Assembly (NCBI RefSeq): GCF_007673775.1
Contig: NZ_VEAF01000006.1
Span: 62,001-126,000, forward strand
Direction: 5' to 3'
Source: Curtobacterium sp. 9128
Lineage (GTDB): Bacteria > Actinomycetota > Actinomycetes > Actinomycetales > Microbacteriaceae
Length of the DNA: 64,000 nucleotides
Position 1 is the first letter of the stretch. Each line of letters begins with the position of its first letter. The notes beneath the pieces are model-generated. The model was not told where the DNA came from. It saw nothing but the letters and a program-made list of their open reading frames with translations, and searched no databases. Of this stretch, positions 43,472-52,306 are shown in pieces. The translations under genes and the position numbers were made by a program.

Positions 43472-43996
43472 ATGGGGATCGCACGCGCGGGCGCCGTCGT
43501 CGGTGTGGGACTGCTCGGCGTCGTGCTCCTCGCCCTCGCACTCCGCAGCTGTGCGTTCGGCGCGACGGCGTGCCCGGCGGTCGGTTGGACCAACACCATC
43601 GAGGTCCGCGTCCCCGGCTCGGACGCCGCGACGTCGCCGGTGCACCGGGTCGTCGTCTGCCTGGAGCGGGGCTGCACCCCCGGCGTCGCGTCGGCCGACG
43701 CCGCGATGCCGAGCGGCGACGCGACCCCTGCCGCGCCGGGACCGGGCACGGTCCAGGAGCCCACCCCGACACCGACCCTCGCGGTCGAGCCGTTCTCCAC
43801 CGCAGTGCACGACGGGGACCGCTGGACCATCCCGACGACGATGGGGACGCCGGAGCACGGCCGGGTGGCGCTCCGGGACGACACCGGGACCACACTGCGC
43901 GAGCGGGCCGTCGACCTCGACTGGGTCCGGCACGGCGGATCGGCACAGTGCGGCGGTCCGAGCACCGCATCCGTGATGATTCCGTTCGAAAGTTGA
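43472..43996 (+). CDS. Membrane-anchored extracellular protein, unknown function
   Basis: 174 residues. A single N-terminal helix (GAVVGVGLLGVVLLALALRS) is followed by an extracellular domain with several Cys residues (RSCAFGATACPAVG, VVCLERGCTPG, SAQCGG). These could form two or three disulfides. A Pro/Thr spacer (TPTPT) separates two strand-rich parts. Similar anchored proteins are common in Microbacteriaceae, but no function is known to me. AGGATGG lies before the ATG. Its stop overlaps the promoter of the downstream MarR gene. Confidence 0.65.
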   Translation: MGIARAGAVVGVGLLGVVLLALALRSCAFGATACPAVGWTNTIEVRVPGSDAATSPVHRVVVCLERGCTPGVASADAAMPSGDATPAAPGPGTVQEPTPTPTLAVEPFSTAVHDGDRWTIPTTMGTPEHGRVALRDDTGTTLRERAVDLDWVRHGGSAQCGGPSTASVMIPFES

Positions 43997-44021
43997 CGGT
44001 TAGAGCTCGAACGGTTAGTGT
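43982..44021 (+). promoter_or_regulatory. Promoter and inverted-repeat operator of the MarR/MATE genes
   Basis: TTGACG (43993-43998), a 17-bp spacer and TAGTGT (44016-44021) place the transcript start at or next to the ATG at 44029, so the mRNA is leaderless. CCGTTCGA (43982-43989) and TCGAACGG (44007-44014) form a perfect 8-bp inverted repeat around the -35 box, and ACGGTTAG is repeated at 43996 and 44011. This fits self-repression by the MarR protein. Confidence 0.7.
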
Positions 44022-44028
44022 TCTGATC

Positions 44029-44472
44029 ATGACGCAGCGTGCTCCCCACTTCGACACCCCGCTCCAGCTCATGCGGTGGATCGGGTGGGCGCAGCGCAAG
44101 GCCGCGGACGAGTGGGTGCGTGAGCGTGACCTGACACACGAGCAGAGCTTCGTCCTCGGCTACCTGCAGCAGAACCCGGGTGCCATCCAGCGGGACATCG
44201 CCGCGGTGACCCGGACCAGTGCCGCCAGCGTCTCGAGCATCCTGCAGGGGCTCGAGAAGCGCGGGCTCGTCGAGCGCCGATCGGACGCCGACAACGCCCG
44301 CACCAAGCTCGTCTTCGCCACCCCGACCGGCATCGAGCTCATCGCCGGGTTCGAGGACGCGATGCTCGCCCTCGACGACACCCTGCTCGCCCCGCTCTCC
44401 GCGGACGAACGCAGCACGCTCCGCGATCTCCTGCTCAAGGTGACCGCAGACCTGCCCGAACCCACCCGGTAA
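44029..44472 (+). CDS. MarR family transcriptional regulator
   Basis: 147 residues. The winged helix includes THEQSFVLGYLQQNPGAIQRDIA, the recognition helix RTSAASVSSILQGLEKRG and the wing ERRSDADNARTKLVFAT. It lies 135 bp upstream of the MATE exporter on the same strand, so it is probably that gene's repressor. An inverted repeat overlaps its own promoter. The start is probably leaderless. Confidence 0.88.
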   Translation: MTQRAPHFDTPLQLMRWIGWAQRKAADEWVRERDLTHEQSFVLGYLQQNPGAIQRDIAAVTRTSAASVSSILQGLEKRGLVERRSDADNARTKLVFATPTGIELIAGFEDAMLALDDTLLAPLSADERSTLRDLLLKVTADLPEPTR

Positions 44473-44482
44473 CCGCAGGCAG

Positions 44483-44512
44483 AGCCTCCCGGCCGTCCGC
44501 CGGAGGCGCCAG
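44483..44512. terminator. Degenerate palindrome between MarR and MATE genes
   Basis: GAGCCTCCCGG and CCGGAGGCG form an imperfect inverted repeat soon after the MarR stop, recalling the GCCTCCCGTCC element family. It may reduce read-through into the MATE gene. Confidence 0.35.
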
Positions 44513-44607
44513 CCTGCCCACGCGACGGCACCCGCCGACGCGTCCCATCGTCATGCCGTGCCGGCGTCCGTCGGCGCGCGCTCCGTCCTGCCCGGAAGGG
44601 GACAGCC

Positions 44608-46041
44608 ATGAGCACCACGACCACCACCGACACCGCCGCGGCGAAGAACCGCTGGTACCTGTCCGCCGCACCCATCCTCAGGGCCCTCGTGCACCTCTGC
44701 GTGCCGATGGCCGCCGCGATGGTCGTCAGCGCCCTCTACAACGTCATCAACGCGGGCTTCATCGGCTCGCAGCACGACACGTCCCTGCTCGCCGCGATCA
44801 CCTTCGGGACGCCGCTCCTCGGCCTGATCATGGCGATCGGCGGCGTGTTCGGCGTCGGCGGCAGCTCGCTGATGTCCCGCCTGCTCGGCGCATCCGAACA
44901 CGACCCGGCGAAGGCCGGGGAGATCAAGCACGTCGCGTCCTTCGCCGTGTGGGGCTCCGTCATCACCGGTGTCGTGCTCGGTGGCGTCGGACTGCTCCTG
45001 CTGCACCCGCTGGTCGGCGTCCTCGGCGCCGACGCGGCCGCCGTCCCGGCGACGAGTGCCTACGTCGCGGTGATGCTCGCCTTCGTGCCGGTGCTCGCCG
45101 CCGCGTTCTGTCTCGAGCAGATGGTCCGGGCCGAGGGGGCTGCGCGCCAGGCGATGACCGGACTGATCCTCTCGACGATCGGCAACCTGGTGTTCGACGT
45201 GCTCTTCATCCTCGTGCTGCACTGGGGTGTCGGGGGCGCGGCACTCGCGGTCGGGCTCGCCAACCTCGTCAGCATCGTCTACTGGGTGCGGTGGCTCAGC
45301 CGGAACAGCGAGAACGTGTCCCTGTCCCTCCGCTGGTTCACGCTCCGCCCCGCGGTGCTGAAGCCCGTCTTCGGCATCGGCGTCAGCGAGCTCCTGCAGG
45401 CCGGGTTCCTGATCGTGACGACGCTCGTGCTGAACAACCTCGCGGCGCAGTACGGCGACGACCCGCTCGCCGCGATGGGGGTCGCCGTGCGCATCGCCCA
45501 GGTGCCCGAGTTCCTCGTGATGGGCGTCACGATCGGGGTGCTGCCGCTGCTGGCCTACGCGTACGGCAAGGGCGACAAGGCACGCCTGACCTCGGCGCTC
45601 CGCGCATCGGCGCTCACCGTCGGCGCGATCGTTCTGGTGTTCTCGGGCACGGTGTTCGTCTTCCGCGAGCAGGTGTTCACCGTCTTCTCGTCGGACCACG
45701 CCGTGCTCGCGATCGGGCTGACCATCCTCGTCGCGCAGCTCGTCGCCACGATCGTCAACGGGTTCACCGGGCTGTTCACGTCGCTGTTCCAGGCGGCGGG
45801 GCTCGTCACCCCGGCGATCGCGATGTCCCTGGCGCAGGGCGTCCTCTTCATCCCGATCGTCCTGCTCGGCAACCTGTGGTTCGGGCTGGCCGGCATCATC
45901 TGGGCGCTCACCGTGACGGAGATCCTGGTCTTCCTGGCCGGGCTCGTGATCTGGCTGGTGTCGCGCGGCCGGATCGACCGCGGCCTCGCCGAGGGCAGCG
46001 CGGAGCGGGCAGAGGCGATGCTGGAGCAGGCGGCGGCGTGA
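44608..46041 (+). CDS. MATE-family multidrug efflux transporter
   Basis: 477 residues with about twelve membrane helices in two similar halves. The N-terminal half has LCVPMAAAMVVSALYNVINAGFIG and the loop FGVGGSSLMSRLLG. The second half repeats the pattern (ISELLQ-like GVSELLQAGFLIVTTLVLNN). These are DinF/NorM-type features. Members export cationic drugs or metabolites in exchange for Na+ or H+. AAGGGG lies about 8 bases before the ATG. The gene is probably controlled by the MarR protein encoded upstream. Confidence 0.9.
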   Translation: MSTTTTTDTAAAKNRWYLSAAPILRALVHLCVPMAAAMVVSALYNVINAGFIGSQHDTSLLAAITFGTPLLGLIMAIGGVFGVGGSSLMSRLLGASEHDPAKAGEIKHVASFAVWGSVITGVVLGGVGLLLLHPLVGVLGADAAAVPATSAYVAVMLAFVPVLAAAFCLEQMVRAEGAARQAMTGLILSTIGNLVFDVLFILVLHWGVGGAALAVGLANLVSIVYWVRWLSRNSENVSLSLRWFTLRPAVLKPVFGIGVSELLQAGFLIVTTLVLNNLAAQYGDDPLAAMGVAVRIAQVPEFLVMGVTIGVLPLLAYAYGKGDKARLTSALRASALTVGAIVLVFSGTVFVFREQVFTVFSSDHAVLAIGLTILVAQLVATIVNGFTGLFTSLFQAAGLVTPAIAMSLAQGVLFIPIVLLGNLWFGLAGIIWALTVTEILVFLAGLVIWLVSRGRIDRGLAEGSAERAEAMLEQAAA

Positions 46042-46064
46042 CCCGGGGCCGTAGGGTCGTCGGC

Positions 46065-46613
46065 ATGGGTGTCACGGGGGCGTTCGCGATCTTCCTCAAC
46101 GGCTCGTACGGGGTGGGGAAGACGTCGACGCTCGACCACGTCGGCGACCTCCTCGCCGCCGCGAGCCGCCCGTTCAGCCTGATGGACGTCGACTGGTTCC
46201 ACCGGTCATGGCCGGTCGCGGACCACGATCCCGACAACACGGCCGTCGAGGCACAGAACATCGCCGCCGTGTGGGCGAACTACCGCGCGGCCGGTCCCCG
46301 CCAGCTCGTCATCAGTGGCGTGATCGCCAGCCGAGAGGACCTCGACCGGTACTCCCGGGCGGTGGCGATGCCGGTCCGACCGGTGCGCCTGGTCGCCGAG
46401 CCCGCGACGGTGACGGCTCGGCTGCGCGGACGCTACGGCCCGGCACAGCAGGAGGCGCTGGGGTGGCACCTCGACCGCGTCGCTGATCTGCAGGACCGGC
46501 AGGCACGCGCGGATCTCGACGAGGCGGTGATCGCGACCGACCACCGGACCCCGGCCGAGGTCGCCCGTGCCGTCGTCGGCCACTTCGAGCTGGCGGCGCC
46601 CGATGTCGTCTGA
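46065..46613 (+). CDS. P-loop kinase-like ATP-binding protein
   Basis: 182 residues. Walker A is GSYGVGKTST near residue 14, and a DVDWFHRSWP segment provides the next acidic residue; the layout matches small nucleotide or shikimate kinase-like folds. The lid-like Arg segment is RLRGRYGP. The substrate is unknown; some relatives phosphorylate antibiotics or small molecules. TAGGGT eight bases before the ATG suggests a leaderless transcript. The end overlaps the methyltransferase gene by 11 bases. Confidence 0.75.
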   Translation: MGVTGAFAIFLNGSYGVGKTSTLDHVGDLLAAASRPFSLMDVDWFHRSWPVADHDPDNTAVEAQNIAAVWANYRAAGPRQLVISGVIASREDLDRYSRAVAMPVRPVRLVAEPATVTARLRGRYGPAQQEALGWHLDRVADLQDRQARADLDEAVIATDHRTPAEVARAVVGHFELAAPDVV

Positions 46614-47226
46614 CGTCACGGCGGCGTACGGACACCGCGCCGCCGACTACATCGCGGCGCTCGGTGCGATGTCCTCCGTCCACCCCGCCGACGAACACCT
46701 CGTCACGTCGTGGGCGAGTGGCATCGCCGGGCGGGTGCTCGACGCCGGCTGCGGACCGGGGCACTGGACGGCGCATCTGCGCAAGCACGGTGCCGACGTC
46801 GTCGGTGTCGACCGGGTGCCCGAGTTCATCGCCCACGCGCGTGCAGCACACCCGGACTCGGCGTTCCGCCTGGGCAGCATCGACGCGCTGCCCGAGACGG
46901 CAGGGAGCGTCGCCGGGGTGCTCGCCTGGTACTCGCTCATCCACCACGGACCAGAGACCATCCGTCGGCCGCTCGGCGAGTTCGCACGGGTGCTGCGCCC
47001 GGGCGGCGGGATGCTCGTCGGGTTCTTCGTCGGACCGGACGTCGGCGCGTTCGACCACGCGGTCACCTCGGCATGGTGGTGGCCCGCGGAGGCGCTGGCG
47101 GCGCAGGTGGACGCCGCCGGGTTCGACGTGGTCGAGACGCACACCCGCACCGGGGCCGCCGACGGGCCGCGGCCGCACGGGGCGATCGTGGCGGTCCGGC
47201 GGACAGACGCACCGGCGGTGGTCTGA
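46603..47226 (+). CDS. Class I SAM-dependent methyltransferase
   Basis: 207 residues. Motif I is VLDAGCGPGHWTAHL, the acidic loop after strand 2 is VVGVDRVPEFIAHA, and motif III is RVLRPGGGMLVGFF. These are typical of small-molecule methyltransferases of the UbiE/Methyltransf_11 group. HHGPE in the middle probably lines the active site. The substrate is unknown. It overlaps the kinase-like gene by 11 bases, so the two are probably translated together. Confidence 0.85.
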   Translation: MSSDVTAAYGHRAADYIAALGAMSSVHPADEHLVTSWASGIAGRVLDAGCGPGHWTAHLRKHGADVVGVDRVPEFIAHARAAHPDSAFRLGSIDALPETAGSVAGVLAWYSLIHHGPETIRRPLGEFARVLRPGGGMLVGFFVGPDVGAFDHAVTSAWWWPAEALAAQVDAAGFDVVETHTRTGAADGPRPHGAIVAVRRTDAPAVV

Positions 47227-47310
47227 CCGCGGGACACCGCCGCGGGCTCCTGGCTAGGCTGGCCGGGTCCCACGTCGCCGTCGACCAGGCCCCCAGCCGA
47301 GGAGATCGAG

Positions 47311-48420
47311 ATGTCCCCGACCCCGCTCCGGATCGGCCTCGTCGGCGCCGGCGGCATCGCCCATGCCCACATGCCGGGGCTCCTCCGCCTGGGCCACGTG
47401 ACCGTGTACGCCACCGACGGTGCGGCGGAGCTGGCTGCGGCGTTCGCATCGGCAGCGGCAGGCGCGGGGTCCTCGATCACGGTGGTGTCCTCGCTCGAGG
47501 CGCTCCTCGACGCAGTCGACGTGGTGGACGTCGTCACCCCGACGTCCGCGCACGCCGAGGTCGTCCGCGCGGCCCTCGCCGCCGGCAAGGACGTCGTGTC
47601 GGAGAAGCCCCTCGCGAGGACGGACGCCGATGCGGCGGACCTGGTGCAGCGCGCTCGGGACGCGGGCCGGAAGCTCTTCCCGGCCCACGTGGTGCGCTTC
47701 TTCCCCGCATACGTGCGGCTGCACGAGGCCGTCACCACGGGCCTCCTGGGCGAGCTGGCGGTCCTGCGGTTCGTGCGCTCCGGCGCGTTCCCGATCCGGA
47801 CGCCGTGGTTCGCGGACCGCGCGCTCTCCGGCGGGATCGTGATGGACCAGATGATCCACGACCTCGACATCGCCCGGTGGGTGGCGGGTCCGGTGACCAC
47901 CGTGTCGGCGGTGGGGGTGCGGTCCGGGACCGAGGCCGAGCCGGTCGAGGCCGCACACGTGCTGCTCACCCACGCGTCGGGGGCGATCAGCCACGTCGCC
48001 GGGATCTGGGGGCCGCAGCACCTGCCGTTCTCGACCGAGTACTCGGTGACGGGCACGCTCGGCAGCCTGGCCCACCGGTCGCGGGACGAGCTCGACCACG
48101 TCGCGGACCTGGCCACGCCGGCGGCGGTGGACGGGTTCCTGCCGGCCGTCGACCCCGCCGACGATCCGTACGGGCTGGAGCTCGCCGAGTTCCTGGCGGT
48201 GATGCGCGACGACCACGGCGACGACGGTGCGGCCGTAGGCGCTCCCGGCGACGACGGTGCGGGCGCACCCGGCAACGCCGACGCCGGCGACGCACGGAGC
48301 GGCCCACGAGCTGAGCCGCGGGTCACCGCGGAGGACGGTGCCGCCGCGGTGCGCCTCGCGAACGCGGCGCTGGAGTCGATGGACACCGGGCAGCCGGTGT
48401 CGATGGAGGGGCGAGCATGA
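47311..48420 (+). CDS. Gfo/Idh/MocA-family oxidoreductase
   Basis: 369 residues. The NAD(P) fold begins IGLVGAGGIAHAHMPGLLRLG, followed by the EKPLART motif that carries the conserved Lys. The C-terminal beta-sheet domain has VMDQMIHDLDIARW, with the substrate-binding Asp/His. Members oxidise or isomerise sugars or inositols. An Asp/Gly/Ala-rich tract (about residues 300-330) interrupts the C-terminal domain. GAGGAG lies seven bases before the ATG and a TAGGCT box is at 47255. It overlaps the next gene (ATGA). Confidence 0.88.
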   Translation: MSPTPLRIGLVGAGGIAHAHMPGLLRLGHVTVYATDGAAELAAAFASAAAGAGSSITVVSSLEALLDAVDVVDVVTPTSAHAEVVRAALAAGKDVVSEKPLARTDADAADLVQRARDAGRKLFPAHVVRFFPAYVRLHEAVTTGLLGELAVLRFVRSGAFPIRTPWFADRALSGGIVMDQMIHDLDIARWVAGPVTTVSAVGVRSGTEAEPVEAAHVLLTHASGAISHVAGIWGPQHLPFSTEYSVTGTLGSLAHRSRDELDHVADLATPAAVDGFLPAVDPADDPYGLELAEFLAVMRDDHGDDGAAVGAPGDDGAGAPGNADAGDARSGPRAEPRVTAEDGAAAVRLANAALESMDTGQPVSMEGRA

Positions 48421-49532
48421 CCATCCGGATCGGGGTGCTGTCCTTCGCGCACACCCACGCGATCGGCTACCTGTCCGCCCTCGCGACGATGCCCGGGGTC
48501 GAGGTGCGTGGGACGGACCCCGACGGCGTGAGCACCGGCCCGTCCGTCGGAGAGCTCCGCGGGCGGGACCTCGCCGACGCGCTCGGGGTGCCGTACGCCG
48601 ACGGGTACGACGAACTCCTCGCGTGGCGACCGGACGCCGTGGTCGTGACCAGCGAGAACACCCGACACCGGGAGCTCGTCGAGCGTGCTGCCGCCGCGGG
48701 CGCCCACGTGCTCTGCGAGAAGCCCCTCGCCACCACGTGGGAGGACGGCCTGGCGATCCGGGACGCGGTCGCAGCCGCCGGGGTGATGCTCATGGTGGCG
48801 TTCCCGGTGCGGTTCTCGTCGGCCTTCGCGCAGCTCCGGGCCGCGCACCACGCCGGCGCACTGGGGCAGCTGTTCGCGGTCCGCGGGGCGAACACCGGCA
48901 TGCTGCCGCGCACGCGCGACTGGTTCACCGACCCGGCCCTGTCCGGTGGCGGGGCGGTCGTCGACCACGTGGTGCACATCGCCGACATGCTCGACGCGCT
49001 CATGGGGGCGGCTCCGCTGACGGTGACCGCGGTGGCGAACCGCACCCTGCACGCCGACCGGGCACGGGCCGAGACGGCCGGACTCGTGACGATCACCTAC
49101 GACAACGGCGTGGTCGCGGCGATCGACTGCTCGTGGAGCGTGCCGGACACCGCACCCGTCTGGGGCGGCCTGACGCTCGACGTCGCGGGGACCGGCGGCA
49201 CGGTGTCCCTCGACCCCTTCGGACCGGCGGCACGAGGACTGGACACGGTGACCGGGCGACCGATCGTGTCCCGGTACGGTGCCGACCTCGACGACGCCAT
49301 GCTCCGGACCTTCGTCGACGCGGTCCGGAACGGCACGCAGCCCCAGCCCGACGTGCGGGTGGGGCTGCGGACCCTGTCGATCGTGCTGGCGGCGCAGGAG
49401 TCGATCCGGACCGGGCGGACCGTGGCCGTCGACGCCGTCACCGGCACCGGCACCGGCACGGACGCACGGACCCTGCGCCCGGGCATCGCCGGGCCCGACG
49501 ACCTCAGCGCTGCAGTGCCTCCGTCAGCTTGA
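48417..49532 (+). CDS. Gfo/Idh/MocA-family oxidoreductase
   Basis: 371 residues. After an N-terminal fold starting IGVLSFAHTHAIGYL, which lacks the usual GxGxxG, comes the EKPLATTWED motif with its conserved Lys. The C-terminal domain has GGGAVVDHVVHIADML, with the His typical of the family. The HTHA start is found in a subgroup of sugar dehydrogenases. The two genes are paralogues in one operon and may act in sequence on one sugar. Its end overlaps the converging ABC permease gene by 29 bp. Confidence 0.87.
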   Translation: MTIRIGVLSFAHTHAIGYLSALATMPGVEVRGTDPDGVSTGPSVGELRGRDLADALGVPYADGYDELLAWRPDAVVVTSENTRHRELVERAAAAGAHVLCEKPLATTWEDGLAIRDAVAAAGVMLMVAFPVRFSSAFAQLRAAHHAGALGQLFAVRGANTGMLPRTRDWFTDPALSGGGAVVDHVVHIADMLDALMGAAPLTVTAVANRTLHADRARAETAGLVTITYDNGVVAAIDCSWSVPDTAPVWGGLTLDVAGTGGTVSLDPFGPAARGLDTVTGRPIVSRYGADLDDAMLRTFVDAVRNGTQPQPDVRVGLRTLSIVLAAQESIRTGRTVAVDAVTGTGTGTDARTLRPGIAGPDDLSAAVPPSA

Positions 49533-50631
49533 CCCGTCCCCCGGTGCGGAGCAGCGCGTTCTCGTAGACGCGGGCTCCGACCACGACGACGAGAGCGGCG
49601 GACGCCAGGACGACGAGGAGCGACACGATCGGCTCCCACCACGCGGCGCTCCCGAGGAAGATGCGCATCGGCATCCCGATCGGGGCACTGAACGGGACGT
49701 AGGACATGATGCCGAGGACCGTCGGGTCGTCGGACGCGAAGACGATCAGGAAGTACGGGATCATCACGAGCATCATCACCGGCATCGTGACGCTGCCGAC
49801 GTCCTCCTGCCGGGACACCAGTGCCGCCGCGGCCGCGAACATCGCCGCCAGCAGCACGAACCCGAACGCGAAGAACACGACGAACCAGAGCATGCTCGGC
49901 CCGAGCAGCGTGACGGCGTTGTCCTGCCCGGTGACGGCCAGGGTGACGGCCGCCGCGACGGCGATCGCGACGATCTGCGCGAGCGCCATCACGCTGTTGC
50001 CGAGCACCTTGCCCGCGAGCAGGGCCCTCGCCGGGATCGCGGCCATCAGGATCTCGACCACGCGCGTGGACTTCTCCTCGACGACGCTCTGCGCGATCGA
50101 CTGCCCGAACGTCACGGCGGCGGCGAAGAACACGACGCCGAACATGATCCCGACCAGGGACACGAGCCCCGGTGCCATCGCGTCCGGGTCGAGCAGCTCC
50201 ACGTGGGGAGTGACGCTGAGCGCCTGGACGACGTCGGTCGGTGCACTGTCGAGCCCGACGACGCCGAAGCCGAGCGCGCTGGAGTCCGGCACGATCGCGG
50301 CGTCGACGTCCCCGCTCCGGACGAGCCGCTCCGCTGCCGCTTCGTCGTCGACCCGGGTGACGTCGAGCCCCCCGGCCGACGGCAGGGTGACCCCGGTGAC
50401 GACCGCGACGGGGGTGGTGCTCGACTTCGACGAGCCGCCGACGATGCCGCCGACGACGATGGACGCGACGACGGCGAGGAGCAGGATCGCTGCGGAGACC
50501 ACGAAGGCCCTGCTGCGCAGACGTGCCTGGATCTCGCGCACCGCCACGAGCCGGACGGCCTGGACGGTCACACCAGCGGGACGACCATGACCCGGGAGAC
50601 GACCGCGGTCCGACGTGCTGTCCCGGTTCAT
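49504..50631 (-). CDS. ABC-2 type permease (NatB-like)
   Basis: 375 residues. One helix near the N-terminus (VVSAAILLLAVVASIVVGG) is followed by an extracellular domain of about 140 residues and then about five helices. EEKSTRVVEILMAAI is the NatB/YhaP signature. It probably forms an exporter with the ATPase encoded just upstream (ATGA overlap), of the Na+ or peptide/drug export type. Its end overlaps the converging oxidoreductase gene by 29 bp. Confidence 0.88.
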   Translation of the reverse strand: MNRDSTSDRGRLPGHGRPAGVTVQAVRLVAVREIQARLRSRAFVVSAAILLLAVVASIVVGGIVGGSSKSSTTPVAVVTGVTLPSAGGLDVTRVDDEAAAERLVRSGDVDAAIVPDSSALGFGVVGLDSAPTDVVQALSVTPHVELLDPDAMAPGLVSLVGIMFGVVFFAAAVTFGQSIAQSVVEEKSTRVVEILMAAIPARALLAGKVLGNSVMALAQIVAIAVAAAVTLAVTGQDNAVTLLGPSMLWFVVFFAFGFVLLAAMFAAAAALVSRQEDVGSVTMPVMMLVMIPYFLIVFASDDPTVLGIMSYVPFSAPIGMPMRIFLGSAAWWEPIVSLLVVLASAALVVVVGARVYENALLRTGGRVKLTEALQR

Positions 50632-51509
50632 CGGACGACCTCCCGGAAGACCTCGCTGAGCCGGGCGACCCGGCGGCCGAACGACCCCACCGTCCCGGTG
50701 CCGACCGCACGTTGCAGCACGCGCTGCGCGTCGAGCTCGGACGCCTCGAACACCGCGTAGCCGCCGTCGAACTCGCGCACGTGCACCCCCGGTTCGTCGC
50801 GGAGCCAGGCGACGTCCCCGTCGACGAGGATCTCCCAGGCCGCCGGTCCGGCCGCGCGGCGGAGTTCCTCCTGCGGGCCGGCGGCGCGGATCCGTCCGTC
50901 GGCGATGACCACGACGTCGTCGCAGAGCCGTTCGACCACGTCGAGCTGGTGGCTGGAGAACAGCACCGGGACGCCGTCCGCCGCGGCCTCGCGCAGGACG
51001 CCGAGGACGGTGTCGACGGCCATCGGGTCGAGTCCGGAGAACGGTTCGTCGAGCACGAGCACCTCGGGTCGGTGGGCGAGCGCCGCGGCGACCTGCACCC
51101 GCTGCTGGTTGCCGAGCGAGAGCTTCTCCACCGCGTCGCCGGCGTGCTGCGCGAGCTCGAGCCGGTCGAGCAGATCGGCGGTGCGTGCGGCAGCGGCGCG
51201 GCGGTCCACGCCGTGCAGGCGGGCCAGGTAGGTGATCTGTTCGGCCACCGGCATCTTCGGGTAGAGCCCCCGTTCCTCGGGCATGTAGCCGAAGCGGCGC
51301 CGGTCGGCGGGTCCGACGGTCTCCCCGTCGATCGACACCGAACCGGCGTCGGCGTCGAGCACGCCGAGCATGATCCGCATGGTCGTCGTCTTGCCGGCAC
51401 CGTTGCCGCCGACGAACCCGGTGAGCCGTCCCCGGCCGACCGTGAACGTCACGTCGTCGAGCACCCGGCGGTCGCCGAAGCGCTTCGTCACTCCCTGGAC
51501 ACTGAGCAT
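50628..51509 (-). CDS. ABC transporter ATP-binding protein (NatA-like)
   Basis: 293 residues. Walker A is GGNGAGKTTT, the signature is LSLGNQQRVQVAAAL and Walker B is VLVLDEPFSGLDP; the His switch is SSHQLD. About 70 C-terminal residues form a DUF4162-like domain (EILVDGDVAWLRDEPG). A perfect GGAGG lies six bases before the ATG. It pairs with the NatB-like permease. The preceding two-component genes may regulate it. Confidence 0.93.
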   Translation of the reverse strand: MLSVQGVTKRFGDRRVLDDVTFTVGRGRLTGFVGGNGAGKTTTMRIMLGVLDADAGSVSIDGETVGPADRRRFGYMPEERGLYPKMPVAEQITYLARLHGVDRRAAAARTADLLDRLELAQHAGDAVEKLSLGNQQRVQVAAALAHRPEVLVLDEPFSGLDPMAVDTVLGVLREAAADGVPVLFSSHQLDVVERLCDDVVVIADGRIRAAGPQEELRRAAGPAAWEILVDGDVAWLRDEPGVHVREFDGGYAVFEASELDAQRVLQRAVGTGTVGSFGRRVARLSEVFREVVR

Positions 51510-51604
51510 CGCAGTCCTCCTCCGGTGCGGCGGGGCGTCCACCGCACCGACGACGCTACGGAGGGAGCGCAATCGGCACCTCCCGCGCCGGACGGGTCCC
51601 GGGC

Positions 51605-51622
51605 CTCCGTCCCGAGACGGAG
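51605..51622. terminator. Hairpin between response regulator and ABC genes
   Basis: CTCCGTC (51605-51611) pairs with GACGGAG (51616-51622) around a CCGA loop, in the 140-bp gap between the response regulator and the ABC gene. It probably ends or weakens transcription from the regulator operon. Confidence 0.5.
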
Positions 51623-51649
51623 CCGGGCACCCCGAGACCGGCCCGCGAC

Positions 51650-52306
51650 CTACCCGCCGGACCGCACCACCCCGTGCTCGTACGCCCACACCACCGCCTG
51701 CACCCGGTCGCGCAGCTGCAGCTTCTGCAGCACGTTCGACACGTGCGTCTTCACCGTCGCCTCCCCGACGAACAGGTGCGCCGCGATCTCCCCGTTGCTC
51801 ATCCCCTGCGCCATCAGGCGGAGGACCTCGGTCTCCCGGTCGGTGAGCCCGGGGACGACGCACGGATCGGCAGCGCGCGGCGTCGTCCCGGTCGCTCGGC
51901 TGATCACCCGGCGTGTCACGTCGGGTGCGAGGAGGGCGTCGCCGGCCGCGACCGTCAGCACGGCGTCGATGAGCCGCTCGGGCGAGGCGTTCTTCAGCAG
52001 GAACCCGCTCGCCCCGGCGTCGAGCGCCGCGAACAGCGTGTCGTCGTTGTCGAAGGTGGTGAGCACCAGGACGGCGGGCGGGTCGTCCCGTGCGGTGATG
52101 CGCCGGGCGGCCTCGAGACCGTCGACGCCCGGCATCTGGACGTCGAGGCAGACCACGTCCGGCCGGTGCTGCTCGACGGCCCGCACGGCGGCGGCGCCGT
52201 CGGCGGCCTCGGCGACCACGGCGATGCCCGGCTCCGACTCGAGGATGACCCGGAAGCCCGCACGCACCAGGTCCTGGTCGTCGGCCAGCACCACCCGGAC
52301 GGTCAC
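51650..52306 (-). CDS. NarL/FixJ-family response regulator
   Basis: 218 residues with the GTG start at 52306, which gives the usual VTVRVVLADDQ N-terminus and overlaps the kinase stop (GTGA). An ATG at 52321 would add five residues. The receiver has DD at residues 9-10, phosphorylation Asp55 (VVCLDVQMPGVDG), and Thr and Lys motifs (VLTTFDND, FLLKNAS). The LuxR helix-turn-helix has LTDRETEVLRLMAQGMSNGE and ATVKTHVSNVLQKL. It pairs with the upstream histidine kinase. Confidence 0.93.
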   Translation of the reverse strand: MTVRVVLADDQDLVRAGFRVILESEPGIAVVAEAADGAAAVRAVEQHRPDVVCLDVQMPGVDGLEAARRITARDDPPAVLVLTTFDNDDTLFAALDAGASGFLLKNASPERLIDAVLTVAAGDALLAPDVTRRVISRATGTTPRAADPCVVPGLTDRETEVLRLMAQGMSNGEIAAHLFVGEATVKTHVSNVLQKLQLRDRVQAVVWAYEHGVVRSGG

